The position numbers and the translations under genes are program-made. From CAINVV01 sp037137375 (GTDB lineage: Bacteria > Bacteroidota > Bacteroidia > Bacteroidales > Prolixibacteraceae), in assembly GCA_037137375.1 (NCBI GenBank), contig JBAXKJ010000009.1, forward strand, positions 62,001-126,000: DNA of 64,000 bases. The letters are read 5' to 3'. A model generated the notes under the pieces. It saw only the letters and a list, made by a program, of their open reading frames with translations. It did not search any database and had not been told where the DNA came from. Shown piece by piece: positions 9,102 through 18,268 of the stretch (positions are counted from its first letter, which is position 1; each line of letters starts with the position of its first letter).

Positions 9102-10675
9102 TGGGTTTAAAAGAAGAGCTACTACGCCGGAGAACTTTTGGTATTGTCAGTCATCCCGATGCGGGAAAAACCACCCTGACCGAAAAATTATTACTTTTTG
9201 GAGGTGCCATTCATGTTGCAGGTGCGGTAAAAAGCAACAAAATCAAGAAGGGAGCGACTTCAGATTTCATGGAAATTGAGCGTCAGAGAGGAATCTCTGT
9301 CGCTACTTCCGTGATGGGTTTCGAATATGACGGGTATAAGATCAATATTCTGGATACTCCTGGTCACCAGGACTTTCAGGAAGATACATTTCGTACCCTG
9401 ACGGCTGTTGACAGCGTTATTATCGTGATCGATGCCGCCAAAGGAGTAGAGCCGCAAACAGAAAAGCTGATGAACGTCTGCCGGATGAGAAAGACTCCGG
9501 TAATCGTATTTATCAACAAAATGGACCGCCCTTCCGGCGATACTTTCGACCTGCTGGATGACATCGAAAGGCAGTTGATGATTAAGGTCAGACCCCTAAG
9601 CTGGCCGATCAACAACGGACCAGAATTCAAGGGGGTTTACAATATTTTCGACAGTAGCCTGAGTCTCTTCAATCCAAGCATTACAGATATTGAAAAAGGG
9701 ATTCGCTTTGAGAATCTGAATGACCCACAGCTCGACAAACTCATTGGGAATGATGCTGTTGTGTTGCGTGAAGACCTGGAAATGGTCGAAGGCATCTATC
9801 CCGATTTTGATCATTACCAGTACCTCGACGGGGAGCTGGCTCCCGTGTTTTTTGGCAGTGCCCTTTACAATTTTGGCGTCAGGGAACTGTTGGATACATT
9901 TGTCAAATTGGCGCCTTCCCCACGCCCAAAGAAATCAGAGGAAAGAATGGTAAATCCTGAGGAAGAAACTTTTACGGGTTTCGTATTCAAGATCCATGCC
10001 AACATCGATCCAAATCACCGCAGCAGGATTGCCTTCGTAAAGATCTGCTCCGGCACTTTTGAAAGAAACAAAAACTACCGCCACATCAGGTTGGCGAAGA
10101 CCTTTAAATACTCTAGTCCGACTGCCTTCATGGCCGACAAAAAAGAGGTCATAGAATTCGCCTTTCCGGGCGACATCATCGGTTTGCCCGATACCGGGAA
10201 TTTCGTCATCGGAGACACCCTCACTGAAGGGGAAAACCTGCATTACAAAGGCATACCATCCTTTTCTCCCGAGATTTTCCGGTACATAGAAAATGCTGAT
10301 CCTATGCGCTCCAAACAGCTGGCCAAGGGAGTAGATCAACTTATGGATGAGGGTGTTGCACAGCTATTTACGAGTCAGTTAAATGGTCGTAAGATCATTG
10401 GAACCGTTGGCGCCCTCCAGTTTGAAGTCATTGAATACCGCCTCGAGCATGAATATACGGCCAAGTGCCGATGGGAATCCATCTCACTTTATAAGGCTTG
10501 CTGGATAGAAAGCGAGGACAGGGCCGTCCTGGATGATTTCAAGAAACGGAAATACAATAAAATGGCAACGGATAAACAGGGTCGCGACGTTTTTTTGGCT
10601 GATTCTGCCTTTATCCTGGATATGGCACAAAGGGATTTCCCGAAAATCAAGTTTCATTTTACTTCGGAATTTTGA
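9101..10675 (+). CDS. prfC: Peptide chain release factor 3
   Basis: A 524-residue translational GTPase that recycles RF1/RF2 after termination. The P-loop is SHPDAGKTTLTEK (near 17-29), switch I lies in RQRGISVATSV, G3 is DTPGHQDF, and G4 is NKMDR. The GAVK(S/N) and KGATSDFMEIE stretches distinguish RF3 from EF-G. C-terminal domains are complete (VGALQFEV). It overlaps the cyclophilin gene by one base. The gene ends 99 bases before the next plus-strand gene. Confidence 0.97.
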   Translation: MGLKEELLRRRTFGIVSHPDAGKTTLTEKLLLFGGAIHVAGAVKSNKIKKGATSDFMEIERQRGISVATSVMGFEYDGYKINILDTPGHQDFQEDTFRTLTAVDSVIIVIDAAKGVEPQTEKLMNVCRMRKTPVIVFINKMDRPSGDTFDLLDDIERQLMIKVRPLSWPINNGPEFKGVYNIFDSSLSLFNPSITDIEKGIRFENLNDPQLDKLIGNDAVVLREDLEMVEGIYPDFDHYQYLDGELAPVFFGSALYNFGVRELLDTFVKLAPSPRPKKSEERMVNPEEETFTGFVFKIHANIDPNHRSRIAFVKICSGTFERNKNYRHIRLAKTFKYSSPTAFMADKKEVIEFAFPGDIIGLPDTGNFVIGDTLTEGENLHYKGIPSFSPEIFRYIENADPMRSKQLAKGVDQLMDEGVAQLFTSQLNGRKIIGTVGALQFEVIEYRLEHEYTAKCRWESISLYKACWIESEDRAVLDDFKKRKYNKMATDKQGRDVFLADSAFILDMAQRDFPKIKFHFTSEF

Positions 10676-10774
10676 CATATAGCCGGGCAGTCAATAGCCA
10701 TTAAAAAAATGGCGGATCATTCAAGGTATTGATTAAGTTTAGATCGTGGATATATACTTGACATATAAAATACT

Positions 10775-13615
10775 ATGAAAAATTTCCAGATTCTAGTTTC
10801 TCTTGTAATCCTGATTTCCCTGACCGGATTTTCACCTGCTGCGAAGAAAATCACCATTTTTACCATTGGCGACTCCACCATGGCCAATAAGGACACGACA
10901 AAGCACAATCCGGAACGCGGCTGGTGCCAGGTACTCCCGCAATACTTCGATGAGAATTTCGTTCAGATCGATAACAGGGCAAAAAACGGCAGGAGTTCCA
11001 AAAGCTTTTTAGACGAAGGATTATGGCAAAAAGTGCTGGATGATTTGAAAAAGGGAGATTATGTTTTCATTCAGTTTGGACACAACGATTCCAAACCCGA
11101 TGCCGCCCGGAAGACTGACCCACGCACGACTTACAAGGCAAATCTTGTAAAATATATCACCGAGACCAGGAAAAAAGAAGCCGTTCCGATTCTCTTCACT
11201 TCCATCGTCAGACGTTCTTTTAACGAAGAAGGAAAGGCAGTTAATACACTTGGCGAGTATCCTGCAGTGACGCGTGAGGTGGGTAAAGAATTGAATGTTC
11301 CTGTAATTGACCTGAATGTTTCCAGTGAAAAATTGATCAATGATTTGGGCGCTGAGGGATCCAAGTCTTTATATATGCACATTGAACCAGGGGTCTCCCA
11401 GCTGGAGCCTTATGGACGCACAGATAATACCCACCTGAATCCGCTTGGTGCCTCAAAAATTGCAGAGCTGGCTGTTCAGGAGATTAAATCAAAAAAACTG
11501 CCTTTTGCAAAATATGCTAAAAAGGAAGTTCATACGGTCACCAAATTTCGTGGTAACATCGACCGGGAAGCCTTGGTAAACAGGCATAATATTAAATTAG
11601 ACCGGGTAGATTCCCTTTGCTCCCTCACGGTTGGCAACGGCAATTTTGCCTTTACCGCAGATGTTACCGGATTACAGACTTTTCCGGATTACTATGAGAG
11701 TGGGATCCCACTGGGAACGCAGTCTCAATGGGGCTGGCACGAATTTCCGAACACGGAAGGCTTCAAGCCTGAAGAGAGTCTGAAGAATTACAATTTTCAC
11801 GGTAGGCCGGAACCTTATTCCGTTCAATTGAAGGAACCAAAGCGCGGAACAGAGGCAGGAGAATATTTAAGGGTGAATGCCCACCGGCTACATCTGGGCA
11901 TCGTCGGACTGGAAATTACAAAGAAAGATGGTAAAGAAATCACTATCAAGGATTTAGAGAATATCCATGAGGAGCTCAACCTGTTGAAAGGCGAGATTCA
12001 CAGCACATTCACCATCGAAGGCGTCCCTGTCGAAGTAACCACTTTTTGTCATCCTGATTTTGACATGATATCGGCCAAAATCACCTCGCCCCTGATCGAT
12101 GCTGGCAGACTGAAAGTGAAATTTAATTTTCCCTACCCTACCGGGAATTTCGGAGATTCAGGTTGTGACTGGAAACATCCGGAAAAACATCAGACTTTAG
12201 TTAGTTCATATTCAACTAATTATACTACATTTGAGCATACACTGGATGCAACAAAATATTATGCAAGAGTAGACTGGAAAGGGAATGGCTGGATGGCTAA
12301 GAAGGCGACTCACCAATTTGAACTAATCCCGGTAAAAAACAGCATAGAATTTAGCTGCCTTTTTAGCAAGGTTAAAGGCTCTTTTGATCTCGCAGATTTT
12401 GATCACACCCAAATGGCCAGCAAGGCAAAGTGGAGTTATTTCTGGAACCGTGGCGGAGCGGTTGATTTCAGTGGAAGCACAGATCAGCGGGCAAATGAAC
12501 TGGAGAGGCGTATCGTACTATCAGAGTACCTGATGGCCGTGCAATGTGCCGGCGACTATCCACCGCAGGAGACAGGGCTCACCTACAACAGTTGGTATGG
12601 CAAGTTCCATTTGGAGATGCATTGGTGGCATGCGGCACATTTTGCGCTCTGGAACCGTATCGATCTGCTGGAGAAGAGTCTGGGCTGGTACCGCGATGTA
12701 CTCCCTATTGCGCAGAAAATTGCTCAGAGACAAGGCTTTAAGGGAGCCCGCTGGATGAAAATGACAGACACTACGGGGATGGAGGCACCTTCGGGAGTGG
12801 GTTCTTTCCTGATCTGGCAACAACCTCATATAATCTATTTTGCAGAGCTTTGTTACAGGAATTATCACAGCAACGATATCCTGGAGAAATACAAGAATCT
12901 GGTATTTGAAACGGCCGATTTCATGGCCTCTTTCGCTTCCTACGATCCTGACAAGAATCGATATAACCTCGTTGGCATCATTCCTGCACAGGAGTCATTT
13001 AATCCTGAGCTCACCTATAATTCGCCCTATGAACTAGCCTACTGGCACTGGGGACTCACAACAGCCCAGGAATGGCGTATCAGACTGGAAATGGGACGAA
13101 ACCGTCTTTGGGATCAGATCATTGAGAAAATTGCGGTCCTGGCTCAGAAAGACGGGATATACCTTTCAGCAGAGAGTGCCCCGGATTCCTATACCAATCT
13201 CCCTTTCCACTCAGATCATCCAGCTGTTTTAGGGGCTTTGGGTTTTATGCCACTATCAAGAGTGGTGAACAAGAAAATAATGAATTCCACGTTTGACTAC
13301 ATTTGGGATCACTGGAACTGGAGCAAGACCTGGGGCTGGGATTTCCCGCTGGTTTCCATGACTGCTACCCGCCTTGGCCGTCCGGATAAAGCCATTGATG
13401 CCTTGTTTATGCCGATTCAGACCAATACCTACCTCAAGAATGGGCATAACTATCAGAATTCCAGACTCAGGCTTTATCTGCCCGGAAATGGCGGGTTATT
13501 ATCGGCGGTGGCGCTCATGTGTGCCGGATACGACGGCTGTGAGACGGAAAATCCAGGTATTCCAAAAGACGGAAAATGGAAAGTCAGGTGGGAAGGTTTA
13601 AGCAGGATGCCTTAA
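10775..13615 (+). CDS. Secreted CE12-like acetylesterase fused to a six-hairpin glycosidase-like domain
   Basis: A 946-residue protein with a signal peptide (about 1-22). Residues 25-245 are an SGNH hydrolase of the rhamnogalacturonan acetylesterase type: GDSTMA (Ser34), FGHNDSKP (block with Asn104) and DNTHLNPLGA (Asp217, His220). From about 265 a second enzyme-like unit begins with a beta-sandwich (LTVGNGNFAFTADVTGLQ), as in GH65/GH95/GH15 relatives, followed by an (alpha/alpha)6-type helical region with GKFHLEMHWWHAAHFALW near residue 610. The second half is not assigned to a family by me. A joint action, deacetylating then cleaving pectin side chains, is inferred. The gene ends tail to tail with the archaemetzincin gene, overlapping four bases. 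Confidence 0.85.
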   Translation: MKNFQILVSLVILISLTGFSPAAKKITIFTIGDSTMANKDTTKHNPERGWCQVLPQYFDENFVQIDNRAKNGRSSKSFLDEGLWQKVLDDLKKGDYVFIQFGHNDSKPDAARKTDPRTTYKANLVKYITETRKKEAVPILFTSIVRRSFNEEGKAVNTLGEYPAVTREVGKELNVPVIDLNVSSEKLINDLGAEGSKSLYMHIEPGVSQLEPYGRTDNTHLNPLGASKIAELAVQEIKSKKLPFAKYAKKEVHTVTKFRGNIDREALVNRHNIKLDRVDSLCSLTVGNGNFAFTADVTGLQTFPDYYESGIPLGTQSQWGWHEFPNTEGFKPEESLKNYNFHGRPEPYSVQLKEPKRGTEAGEYLRVNAHRLHLGIVGLEITKKDGKEITIKDLENIHEELNLLKGEIHSTFTIEGVPVEVTTFCHPDFDMISAKITSPLIDAGRLKVKFNFPYPTGNFGDSGCDWKHPEKHQTLVSSYSTNYTTFEHTLDATKYYARVDWKGNGWMAKKATHQFELIPVKNSIEFSCLFSKVKGSFDLADFDHTQMASKAKWSYFWNRGGAVDFSGSTDQRANELERRIVLSEYLMAVQCAGDYPPQETGLTYNSWYGKFHLEMHWWHAAHFALWNRIDLLEKSLGWYRDVLPIAQKIAQRQGFKGARWMKMTDTTGMEAPSGVGSFLIWQQPHIIYFAELCYRNYHSNDILEKYKNLVFETADFMASFASYDPDKNRYNLVGIIPAQESFNPELTYNSPYELAYWHWGLTTAQEWRIRLEMGRNRLWDQIIEKIAVLAQKDGIYLSAESAPDSYTNLPFHSDHPAVLGALGFMPLSRVVNKKIMNSTFDYIWDHWNWSKTWGWDFPLVSMTATRLGRPDKAIDALFMPIQTNTYLKNGHNYQNSRLRLYLPGNGGLLSAVALMCAGYDGCETENPGIPKDGKWKVRWEGLSRMP

Positions 13616-14148
13616 GACAGGATATTAATTTGAGCGCTGCATTTGTTGCAGAGATGGTTGCTTTTTTGATCAATATCTTCCACATACGTACTCGATCGCA
13701 TTACGCAGGTCTGGTCGTGGCAATGAATGAGTCCGAAGGCATGTCCAAGTTCATGGATCACCTCCTTTCTGAATCGGTCTACCAGTAATTTTTCATCCTT
13801 TTTCATGCCATAACGCTCATTTCTTAGCCGATAGACAGATGCAATCCCTGCTCTTCCATTCAAGTAAGCCTGACCGAAGATATAAGTCAGAATTGGAATA
13901 AAAAGATCTACATCGAATACCCCGAGCGTTTTCATGGCATCCTCCGAAAATTTCGCATCCACCTCTTTCAGGAGAAGAAAACCGTCGTATTGTCTGCGTC
14001 CGGAATTGTAAAACTCGCTAAGGTCCAAATGCCCTTCCCTGATCCTAACGGGAAGCAGAAACTCATGCTCCACATCCTGAACAATCATTTCAAGAAGATC
14101 CTTCTCAAAAGAGCCAAAAGAGATCAAAATGATGCTTTCAAGGTTCAT
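13612..14148 (-). CDS. Archaemetzincin-family metalloprotease
   Basis: A 178-residue cytoplasmic protein with the diagnostic archaemetzincin zinc signature. HELGHAFGLIHC supplies the catalytic zinc ligands and Glu. It is followed by four residues and a Cys, then CVM, and then a CNKC pair 16 residues on, giving the second structural zinc site. N-terminal IILISFGSFEKD matches the family start. Physiological substrates of prokaryotic archaemetzincins are unknown. It begins 27 bases after the NtrC-type regulator on the same strand and is probably the third gene of the kinase operon, an unexplained association. Confidence 0.9.
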   Translation of the reverse strand: MNLESIILISFGSFEKDLLEMIVQDVEHEFLLPVRIREGHLDLSEFYNSGRRQYDGFLLLKEVDAKFSEDAMKTLGVFDVDLFIPILTYIFGQAYLNGRAGIASVYRLRNERYGMKKDEKLLVDRFRKEVIHELGHAFGLIHCHDQTCVMRSSTYVEDIDQKSNHLCNKCSAQINILS

Positions 14149-14174
14149 TCTGCGACAAAAAAGCAGTTTTTCAG

Positions 14175-15518
14175 CTACTTACTATTCGGTTTTAAATCGT
14201 ATTTCTTGATTTTATTGTAGAGGGTCACCCGGTCGACTTGCAGGGCCTTTGCGGAAGCGGAGATATTCCAGTCGTATTTGTTCAGGATCTGCATAATATG
14301 CTTTTTACCGAGATCATCAAGGCTTTCGAGCGTTGGGGCGGCAGTCTCTTTCCAAAGGGGAAGATCTTTTATGCTGATTTTCTTGCCATTACCTACCACG
14401 ATTGCACGTTCTATCATATTTTCCAACTCTCGTATATTCCCAGGGAAGGGATATTCTTCGATGCGCTTCAAGGCGGAAGTATCAATGGTCATGACTGGCT
14501 TATTCATGGAAAGACAGTACTTTTTGATAAAATGATCGACAAGCAGGGGGATATCTTCCGGACGTTCCCTAAGGGGTGGAACATGGATGTTGACTACATT
14601 AAGCCTGTAAAAAAGATCCTCGCGGAAAGTACCCTTGTCTACCATGCTTTTCAAGTCTCTGTTTGTCGCGCAGATGACCCTGAAATCAGAGCTGATCTCC
14701 TTGTTTCCTCCTACCCTTACGAAGGACTTTGTTTCGAGGACCCGTAGCAGTTCTACCTGCATTTTTGCTGAAATAGTGGCGATCTCGTCAAGAAATATGG
14801 TACCGCTATCCGCCATTTCGAAACGGCCTTTTCGATTGTACACAGCACCGGTAAAGGCGCCTTTCTCATGACCGAAAAGTTCGCTTTCCAAAAGGCTTTC
14901 CGTCAGCGCGCCACAATGAACGCTTACCATCGGGAAGAACCTCCGCGGCGAATTTGCATGTATAGCTCTGGCTACAAGTTCTTTACCAGTACCACTTTCA
15001 CCCGTGATGATAACCGATGCATTTGAACTTGCCACACTCTCGATTTCATGAAACACCATTTGCATGGCGACGCTATTTCCAACAACGTCCTCCACGTTTT
15101 CGAGGGAAACGACCCTGTCCTTGAGTATTTCATTTTCTTCCACGAGAGTTATCTGCCTGGATGCATTTCGGATCAAATGCGACAGATCGTCCGGATCGAA
15201 GGGCTTGGTGACATAATCGAAGGCTCCGTCTTTCAAGGCCTGAACCGCGGTATCCACCGTAGCGAAGGCCGTCATGACAATGACAATCGACTCTTTGCGA
15301 AGGGTCTTAATCCGCTTCAGCATTTCCAGGCCGTCCATTCCAGGCATTTTTATATCTGCCAGTACAATGTCATAATTTTCGGACTGGAGGATGTTTAAGG
15401 CTTTTTTTGCATTTTCTGCACATTCCACCTTATAATCATCTTCGATAAACCAGTTATACAGTGAATCTCTGACAGATTCTTCATCATCAACTATCAATAT
15501 GGAAATTTTCCTGACCAT
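14175..15518 (-). CDS. NtrC-family sigma-54-dependent response regulator
   Basis: A 447-residue activator in three parts: receiver domain (1-120) with phospho-acceptor Asp in DIVLADIKMPGMDG; AAA+ domain (about 140-375) with Walker A GESGTGKE, the sigma-54-contacting GAFTGA loop in GHEKGAFTGA, and arginine-finger region FREDLFYRLNV; and a C-terminal Fis-type helix-turn-helix (NISASAKALQVDRVTLYNKI). It remodels sigma-54 RNA polymerase when phosphorylated. It starts 11 bases after the heme sensor kinase, its probable partner. The redox operon upstream has a sigma-54 promoter at 22142-22158, the obvious candidate target. Confidence 0.96.
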   Translation of the reverse strand: MVRKISILIVDDEESVRDSLYNWFIEDDYKVECAENAKKALNILQSENYDIVLADIKMPGMDGLEMLKRIKTLRKESIVIVMTAFATVDTAVQALKDGAFDYVTKPFDPDDLSHLIRNASRQITLVEENEILKDRVVSLENVEDVVGNSVAMQMVFHEIESVASSNASVIITGESGTGKELVARAIHANSPRRFFPMVSVHCGALTESLLESELFGHEKGAFTGAVYNRKGRFEMADSGTIFLDEIATISAKMQVELLRVLETKSFVRVGGNKEISSDFRVICATNRDLKSMVDKGTFREDLFYRLNVVNIHVPPLRERPEDIPLLVDHFIKKYCLSMNKPVMTIDTSALKRIEEYPFPGNIRELENMIERAIVVGNGKKISIKDLPLWKETAAPTLESLDDLGKKHIMQILNKYDWNISASAKALQVDRVTLYNKIKKYDLKPNSK

Positions 15519-15529
15519 AACGCCAATAT

Positions 15530-17200
15530 TTATGTCTTTAACAAGGGTAAAGTTATTGATAATGTTGTTCCTTTTCCACGTTCAGATCTCACTTCGGCTT
15601 TACCCTTGTGATTCTGTATGATGCCGTGAACGATTGCGAGACCCAAACCGATGCCGCTCACATTCTCTTTGGTCGAAAAGAATGGCTCAAAGATATGAGG
15701 AAGATCTTCTTCATTGATCCCAACACCATTATCCGAGATCTCAATCCTTACATGATTTTCGTCCGGGTTGAAAGTTCTGAAAATGACCTCACCATTTTCC
15801 GTGACTGCCTCAGAGGCATTGACCAGCATGCCGATACACGCTTGTTTGATTTGATTTGGACTGCACATGATCATATCCGGTTTTGCGGTAAAATCGGACA
15901 AGAAATTGACATTTGCAATCTTCATCGGATGAGTCATGAGTTCAAAAGTTTCCAGCAGAATCTCATGCAAGTGCTTAGGTTCGAATCCATCCTGGTCTTT
16001 TCTTGAAAAATCGAGCAAACCCTTGACAATATCACCGCAACGTTTCGTCTCGTTCTCAATTAATTTCAAATTCTTCATCATCAACTCTTTCTTCTCAGGA
16101 TCAAAATCCTGGTTACTCAATTGTTTCTGAATGAGTTTTGAATAGATCAATATTCCTGAAAGTGGATTGTTAATCTCATGAGCTACAGACAAGGAGAGTT
16201 TTCCAAGAGAGGCTATCCTTTCAACATTTATTAACTCTTTTTGAGCCTGACCGAGCTCTTCAGACTTCTTTTGCACCTTATATTCAAGCTGTTGAGACCA
16301 ATTATGCAATTCATTGGTGGCGGTCTGCAGATTATCAAGCATATCGTTAAAGGCGAAAGAGACCATTCTCATATCAGATAACTGATGTGGTTTAATTTCC
16401 AACCTTGTACTACGGTCTCCTTTAGCTACTGCCTCGCTTGCCTTGATGATCGCATTCAGCGGGTCTTTAATTTTTTTCCTCGTGAAAAAGAATAGAAACA
16501 GGAGCAGCAGAGCGGTAGCAAATGAGGCAAGAAGAAAATAATTGGTGGTCGAATCTTTCAGGGCAAGATCGAGATTTCCCAGGGGCATCTTGATGATCAG
16601 TGATCCCAGCACTTCTTCGTCCGGGGTATGGGCATGGCAGGAAGTAGTCGAACAGGAGGGTCTGTTCAGAATGGGAGATTTAATCAATAAGTGCCTGACA
16701 TTATTATTGTTATGATTCATGCTGCACTCACTGTTGATCGCAATAATCCTATGGGATTTCTCCTTAACGGAAAACATTGTGCCAAAATTTTTGTGACAAC
16801 TGATGCAGTCGGGGTCGCTGTGATTGGTTGTATCGTTGTTGATGGATGAATATACCAGGTTGTTATTCCTGTCGTAGAGATTGACATCGTCGATACCCGA
16901 CATGGTATTGATTACATCCAGCGTACCCTGCAGGGAGTTTCTGTCATTTTCGAGCATCGAACGATAAAGTGCTCCTTCCACCATCATACCCAGGTTATTC
17001 CCATTCTGCTGAATGACGGATTTCATATATTCCTCGTTGACCGACCTAAAAATCAATCCGAATGCCAGAAACAGAAAAAACGAAGATATAGTTATGATTA
17101 TCACAACTCTCCCATAAATAGAGGATCTAAATCTTACATATCCACTGACGATTGGTCCTCCAACAAAGGGATTATCTGATATCTTTTTTCTCCAGCCCAT
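15530..17200 (-). CDS. Sensor histidine kinase with periplasmic c-type heme motifs
   Basis: A 556-residue membrane kinase. TM1 is about 31-51 and TM2 about 221-239, enclosing a periplasmic domain. That domain carries a c-type heme site CISCH (132-136), a second atypical CSTTSCH site (183-189, CX4CH) and an extra Cys159 in ECSMNHN. A HAMP region follows, then HisKA with phospho-acceptor His341 in SVAHEINNPLSG, and an HATPase_c domain with N box LVNASEAV, DNGVG and GIGLGLAIV. Heme c in the sensor domain suggests sensing of redox state or a gas such as NO, CO or O2; the ligand is unknown. The partner is the adjacent sigma-54 activator. Confidence 0.93.
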   Translation of the reverse strand: MGWRKKISDNPFVGGPIVSGYVRFRSSIYGRVVIIITISSFFLFLAFGLIFRSVNEEYMKSVIQQNGNNLGMMVEGALYRSMLENDRNSLQGTLDVINTMSGIDDVNLYDRNNNLVYSSINNDTTNHSDPDCISCHKNFGTMFSVKEKSHRIIAINSECSMNHNNNNVRHLLIKSPILNRPSCSTTSCHAHTPDEEVLGSLIIKMPLGNLDLALKDSTTNYFLLASFATALLLLFLFFFTRKKIKDPLNAIIKASEAVAKGDRSTRLEIKPHQLSDMRMVSFAFNDMLDNLQTATNELHNWSQQLEYKVQKKSEELGQAQKELINVERIASLGKLSLSVAHEINNPLSGILIYSKLIQKQLSNQDFDPEKKELMMKNLKLIENETKRCGDIVKGLLDFSRKDQDGFEPKHLHEILLETFELMTHPMKIANVNFLSDFTAKPDMIMCSPNQIKQACIGMLVNASEAVTENGEVIFRTFNPDENHVRIEISDNGVGINEEDLPHIFEPFFSTKENVSGIGLGLAIVHGIIQNHKGKAEVRSERGKGTTLSITLPLLKT

Positions 17201-17295
17201 TATAGTTGCTTGTATCTATTATTTACCTAAATTACTAAAAGCTAACTGAACCACAAAATTTTACAGAATGGTTCAAATATTCAACTTTGATATAT

Positions 17296-17334
17296 AGCAA
17301 TGAAGCGATGTAATGATCACATCGCTTCATTGCT
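17296..17334 (-). terminator. 16-bp perfect hairpin after the redox operon
   Basis: AGCAATGAAGCGATGT (17296-17311) is repeated in exact inverse at 17319-17334 around a seven-base loop. It lies 38 bases beyond the stop of the GcvH-like gene at 17372 and upstream of the kinase gene. Neither flank has a strong T-run on the minus strand, so it may be a weak terminator or an mRNA end-protecting hairpin. It separates the redox operon from the kinase operon. Confidence 0.6.
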
Positions 17335-17371
17335 AAAACACTATATCACTGATTTTTAAGCTTAATATCTA

Positions 17372-18145
17372 TTAAAAATACTCGGGTCCGTATTCTTGTT
17401 TTCCCAAGCTCTGAAAATGAGGATACTTTGGTTTGGTACCCAGAAAGCGGTGTTCAAAATCTTTCCATACTTCCTGAGGGAGTTCGTTCAGAGGATGATC
17501 TATCAGTTCACCACCGTCTTGCATCACGAGAAGGGAAGAATCTGAAGTGTACCTTTCGACAGAGGTCGCAAGAAAATCCTTGAAACGCTCAATCTCCTTT
17601 TCCGACCATTTTGAGGCCTCCTCGGCAAGGTAGAAATTATTAGTCTCGGCAATCCAACGGTAGGGCTTAATCTTGTACATCCATCCCTTTTGGTAAGGGT
17701 CTTCATTCATGAGGGATGGATTTTCGAGCAATTCATGGTTATTGTCGATTATTTCGCCGGAAATGGGTGAAGTAATCTTCAGTGAATTGCCTTTGTGATC
17801 GATGTCAATGAGTATCTCCCCCTTTTTTACGATTTCACCCGGACTCCTGAGTGTCCGTACGCTAACATCCCCGGTTAGGTGAAGGAGAAGATCATCTACT
17901 CCAACCCGTGCGACACCTGCCTTATCAAGATGTGTCCAGGTATGGTTCTGGCTAAAAAACACTCCTTGCGGGATTCTCAATGCAGCTGCTGTAAGCTTTC
18001 CCAATCTCTTCTGTAATTGTTTAGTCACTTTAACTTGTCTGTTTAGAACAATCCAAAATGGAATCAGCAAAGCAAAAAACACAACGATAGCAAGATACTC
18101 GATTCCTTTCGTTTCAAAAATGTTGTTGTAAGTAAATCCGTCCAT
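17372..18145 (-). CDS. Membrane-anchored GcvH-like protein without the lipoyl lysine
   Basis: A 257-residue protein. One transmembrane segment (about 16-34) is followed by a domain related to glycine cleavage H protein (about 58-165): NHTWTHLDKAGVARVGVDDLL, then TSPISGEIIDNN. In GcvH the lipoylated lysine lies six residues before the Tyr of the YAPVSG-like stretch; here that position is Gly119 and no lysine occupies it. A C-terminal extension (LLVMQDGGELIDHPLNELP, then VWKDFEHRFL) is shared with the C-terminus of the gene at 20397-22094. It is the last gene of the redox operon, 120 bases after the NrfD-like gene. A role as a non-lipoylated structural or docking subunit is inferred. Confidence 0.8.
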   Translation of the reverse strand: MDGFTYNNIFETKGIEYLAIVVFFALLIPFWIVLNRQVKVTKQLQKRLGKLTAAALRIPQGVFFSQNHTWTHLDKAGVARVGVDDLLLHLTGDVSVRTLRSPGEIVKKGEILIDIDHKGNSLKITSPISGEIIDNNHELLENPSLMNEDPYQKGWMYKIKPYRWIAETNNFYLAEEASKWSEKEIERFKDFLATSVERYTSDSSLLVMQDGGELIDHPLNELPQEVWKDFEHRFLGTKPKYPHFQSLGKQEYGPEYF

Positions 18146-18244
18146 GATTTTAATTTTTAAGTTGTCTTAATAAATCACTCTTTTAAATTATCTCAAATTT
18201 TTAATATATTGTTCTATTTCATAGAATATTTAGGCTTGTTACCC

Positions 18245-18268
18245 TGATCATACCAAATTGAATGATCA
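18245..18268 (-). other. Inverted repeat after the NrfD-like gene
   Basis: TGATCAT (18245-18251) and ATGATCA (18262-18268) are perfect inverse copies around ten bases, overlapping the stop codon of the NrfD-like gene. No T-run follows. It could be an intra-operon processing hairpin or chance in AT-rich sequence. Confidence 0.35.

Noticed and set aside
14238..14747. 169-residue plus-strand open frame
   Set aside because: Antisense to the conserved AAA+ and HTH domains of the response regulator.
17372..18145. Glycine cleavage system H protein (gcvH)
   Set aside because: It has a TM anchor, a long C-terminal tail and glycine at the lipoyl-lysine position, and gcvT/gcvP are absent.
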